64,000 bases of DNA from JBFXJF01 sp050175155. Lineage in GTDB: Bacteria; Bacillota; Bacilli; Tepidibacillales; Tepidibacillaceae. Both the position numbers and the translations under genes were made by a program. Shown piece by piece: positions 61,789 to 64,000 of this stretch. Under the pieces are notes generated by a model. The model made no database searches, was not told the origin of the DNA, and saw only the letters and a program-made list of their open reading frames with translations. The first letter of the stretch is position 1; each line of letters opens with the position of its first letter. The stretch covers positions 13,021-77,020 of the forward strand of contig JBFXJF010000010.1 in NCBI GenBank assembly GCA_050175155.1, given 5' to 3'.

Positions 61789-62625
61789 ATGAAAAAATTA
61801 CTAGATAAAATAAATAAATTCTCTATAACAGGCAAATTAGCTATTATAATAATATTGTTTTTTGTTTTTATTGCCATTTTTACACCTTTTGTTACTTCAT
61901 TTTCTTATCAAGTACCCTCAGGAAATTCTTTAGAGGCACCTTCACTAATACATCTTTTAGGTACTGATGATCTAGGGATAGACATTTGGGCACAAATTTG
62001 TTACGGGGCTAGAATAAGTTTAACAATTGGTATCGGAACTGCCCTTCTCGCTGGAATAGGTGGAAGTCTAATTGGTATTCTTGCTGGTTATTTTGGTGGT
62101 ATTGTTGATAAGCTTTTGATGAGATTAACTGATATGATGATAATTATTCCTGAGCTTCCAGTTATGATTGTTCTTGCTGCTTTTTTTGGTTCTTCACTAA
62201 TAAATATTATAATTGTGTTAAGTTTGTTTTCTTGGACGATGCCTGCCAGAATAATTCGCTCACAAGTTCTCCATCTTAAGGAAGAAAATTATATTAAAGC
62301 TACTAAAAGTTACGGTGCTGGGTTCTTATATATAACTTATAAGCATTTTTTCCCACATTTATTGCCTCTAATAATGGTGAATATTATTAGAATTGTTAAT
62401 AGAGCAATAATTGCAGAGGCAAGCTTAGCTTTTCTTGGCCTTGGTGATCCAACTTCAAAAAGTTGGGGAATCATGTTATATTATGCTATGAATTTTAGCG
62501 GTATATATTTTACAGAATTTTGGAAATGGTGGATTATTAGTCCTCTTTTTGCAATTTTAGTTTTGGTTGTTGCAGTAGCGTTTGTTGGTCGTGATTTAGA
62601 AAAGATCGTTGATTCTAAGATTTAA
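61789..62625 (+). CDS. ABC transporter permease (DppC/OppC/NikC type)
   Basis: This 278-residue permease has six helices, the N-terminal HLLGTDDLGIDIWAQICYGAR signature (ends trimmed) and an EAA-like loop with YIKATKSYGAGFLYITYKHFF (in part). It pairs with the preceding permease. The spacing to the ATPase gene is 15 bp, with an AAGGGAATG site. Confidence 0.93.
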   Translation: MKKLLDKINKFSITGKLAIIIILFFVFIAIFTPFVTSFSYQVPSGNSLEAPSLIHLLGTDDLGIDIWAQICYGARISLTIGIGTALLAGIGGSLIGILAGYFGGIVDKLLMRLTDMMIIIPELPVMIVLAAFFGSSLINIIIVLSLFSWTMPARIIRSQVLHLKEENYIKATKSYGAGFLYITYKHFFPHLLPLIMVNIIRIVNRAIIAEASLAFLGLGDPTSKSWGIMLYYAMNFSGIYFTEFWKWWIISPLFAILVLVVAVAFVGRDLEKIVDSKI

Positions 62626-62640
62626 TAAGGGAATGATAAT

Positions 62641-64000
62641 ATGAATAACATACTGGAAGTAAAAAATTTAGAAATTTCTTATATTTCTGAAGGGAAAAAT
62701 ACTAACGCTGTAAAGAGTGTTTCTTTTGTTTTGGAAAAAGGTGAAACTCTTGGAATAATTGGTGAGTCTGGAAGTGGTAAAACATCTTTGGCAATGGCTA
62801 TCATGGGTCTTATTAATTCACCTTCTAATGTAAGTGGTAAAATATTATATCAAGGTGTAGATCTTCAAAGTTTGACTGAAAAAGAAAAAAATAAGTATCG
62901 TTGGGATAAAATCTCTATAGTCTTTCAGAATAATTTAGAAGTTCTTAATCCTGTTTTGACACTTTATGAACAGATTATAGAAGGTATTAAACGTCATTCA
63001 GATTTAGAGGATACTGCAATGAAAAATAAGGTCATAGATCTCATGAAATTAGTTGATTTAGATCCAAAATGGGCTCATCATTATCCGCATCAATTATCTG
63101 GTGGAATGAGACAGAAGGTTCTTATTGCGATGGCTTTAGCTTGTGACCCTGATCTGTTAATAGTAGATGAACCAACTACTTCATTAGATCCTATATCAGC
63201 TAATGGAATACTTCAATTATTAATAAATATTCAGAACACTAGAACATTTTCGATGATTATTATATCTCATGAATTGTCTATATTAAGTAAGTTATCCGAC
63301 AGATTATTAGTAATGTATGACGGCCATATTCTTGAAGAGGGGATTACAAGTGAAATAATTAAAGAACCTTACCATACTTATACTAGAGGTCTTATAAATT
63401 CATCAATAGAGATTTTTCCATTCCATGACTTATGGGGGATTCCAGCTGAAGATAGTAATTTAATTAAAAATGGTGACGGTTGCCCATTTTATTACAGATG
63501 TAATCAAAGAATAACAGACTGTAAAATTATCAAACCAAATATTCTTAACTTATCTGACAATAGAAAAATTGCTTGTATTAGAGGCGGAATAGTTACACTA
63601 TTAGAGGGAATAAATATTAGTAAAAGTTATATTATGCATAATAAGCCCCTTAAAGCTTGTATAAACTGCAATATAAAGGTTCGTTCTGGCGAAATAGTTG
63701 TTCTAATGGGTCAATCAGGATCGGGAAAAACAACGCTTGCAAGTATTCTATCTGGAATATTGGAATCAGATGAGGGGGATATTTATTTTGAAGGTACTAA
63801 ATTATTAAAAAATTCTGAAACATCAAAACTGAATGGTATACAAATGGTATTTCAAGATCCTTTTTCAGCAACTGATAGTTATATGACTGTTGAAGAGGTA
63901 ATTAAACAACCCTTAGATATTATTAAAGAGGGTAATAGCTTGTTTAGAAAAGATAAGGTAAAAGAAGCTTTAGGATTTGTTCAACTTGAAAGTTCGGAAG
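62641..64000 (+). CDS. Fused double ABC ATPase (DppD-DppF type), truncated by window end
   Basis: The frame is open from ATG to the last base (453 codons). The first nucleotide-binding domain has Walker A GESGSGKT (41-48), signature LSGGMRQ (152-158) and Walker B LLIVDEP (about 172-178). It ends with the Cys-rich oligo_HPY-like tail (Cys281, 287, 294, 312) usual for DppD/OppD. A second domain follows directly with Walker A GQSGSGKT (357-364) and Q loop MVFQDPF. Most relatives split these into two proteins. The 3' end lies outside the window. Confidence 0.93.
   Translation, partial: MNNILEVKNLEISYISEGKNTNAVKSVSFVLEKGETLGIIGESGSGKTSLAMAIMGLINSPSNVSGKILYQGVDLQSLTEKEKNKYRWDKISIVFQNNLEVLNPVLTLYEQIIEGIKRHSDLEDTAMKNKVIDLMKLVDLDPKWAHHYPHQLSGGMRQKVLIAMALACDPDLLIVDEPTTSLDPISANGILQLLINIQNTRTFSMIIISHELSILSKLSDRLLVMYDGHILEEGITSEIIKEPYHTYTRGLINSSIEIFPFHDLWGIPAEDSNLIKNGDGCPFYYRCNQRITDCKIIKPNILNLSDNRKIACIRGGIVTLLEGINISKSYIMHNKPLKACINCNIKVRSGEIVVLMGQSGSGKTTLASILSGILESDEGDIYFEGTKLLKNSETSKLNGIQMVFQDPFSATDSYMTVEEVIKQPLDIIKEGNSLFRKDKVKEALGFVQLESSE

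Overview
The window reads as a chromosomal segment of a low-GC, endospore-forming member of the Bacillales. The evidence is a delta subunit of RNA polymerase (RpoE), spo0F, spoIIR, the sspH-cwlJ-gerQ spore cluster, ywlE with the arginine-phosphatase residue, and above all a gene order that follows the Bacillus subtilis pyrG-to-murAA region almost gene for gene. The 11-subunit nuo operon, absent from B. subtilis, makes an anaerobic or respiratory relative (for example a Desulfuribacillus-like lineage) plausible. That genus guess is an inference from gene content only. I saw no tRNA or rRNA genes, CRISPR array, prophage or transposase gene.

Layout. Positions 1-45763 are almost entirely on the minus strand. 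Read in the direction of transcription they run: speE-speB-ywiB-xapX; rpoE; pyrG; spo0F; fba-tal; murZ-glpX-rho-rpmE; tdk; a YhcN-type lipoprotein; prfA-prmC; spoIIR; ywlC-ywlE; rpiB-ywlG-glyA-upp-mnaA; the complete F-type ATP synthase operon (atpZ-like, atpI, BEFHAGDC); the complex I operon nuoABCDHIJKLMN; a CtpB-like S41 protease; a large S8 subtilase with SLH repeats; ywzB; ywmB-murAA. Central metabolism, translation termination, energy coupling and cell-wall precursor synthesis are thus packed into one collinear block.

From 45915 on the genes alternate strand: a class A penicillin-binding protein and a YugP-type zinc protease (+), a YtqA-type radical SAM protein (-), sspH-cwlJ-gerQ (+), DUF2520-panB-panC-panD and a potassium channel (-), then a C39-like peptidase, an asparagine synthetase and an operon of an FmdE-family protein with a peptide/nickel-type ABC transporter (+). 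The last gene, a fused double ATPase, runs off the end of the window.

The most interesting material is between and around genes. The pyrG leader has a promoter placed to start on GGGC followed by a terminator hairpin, as expected for CTP-sensed reiterative transcription. Three clustered DnaA boxes lie just upstream of ywlC. An 11-bp tandem repeat array is interrupted by a 100-N assembly gap. A palindromic mobile-element-like repeat appears to have split the tal terminator and is flanked by an 8-bp direct repeat. A short sequence resembling the end of that element sits next to several terminators. Spo0F and SpoIIR carry upstream sequences that look like sigma-H/Spo0A and sigma-F control sites. 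The FmdE-ABC operon, with a terminator-like hairpin just before its first ribosome binding site, is the best candidate for an undescribed system, probably for uptake of a metal chelate or similar ligand.
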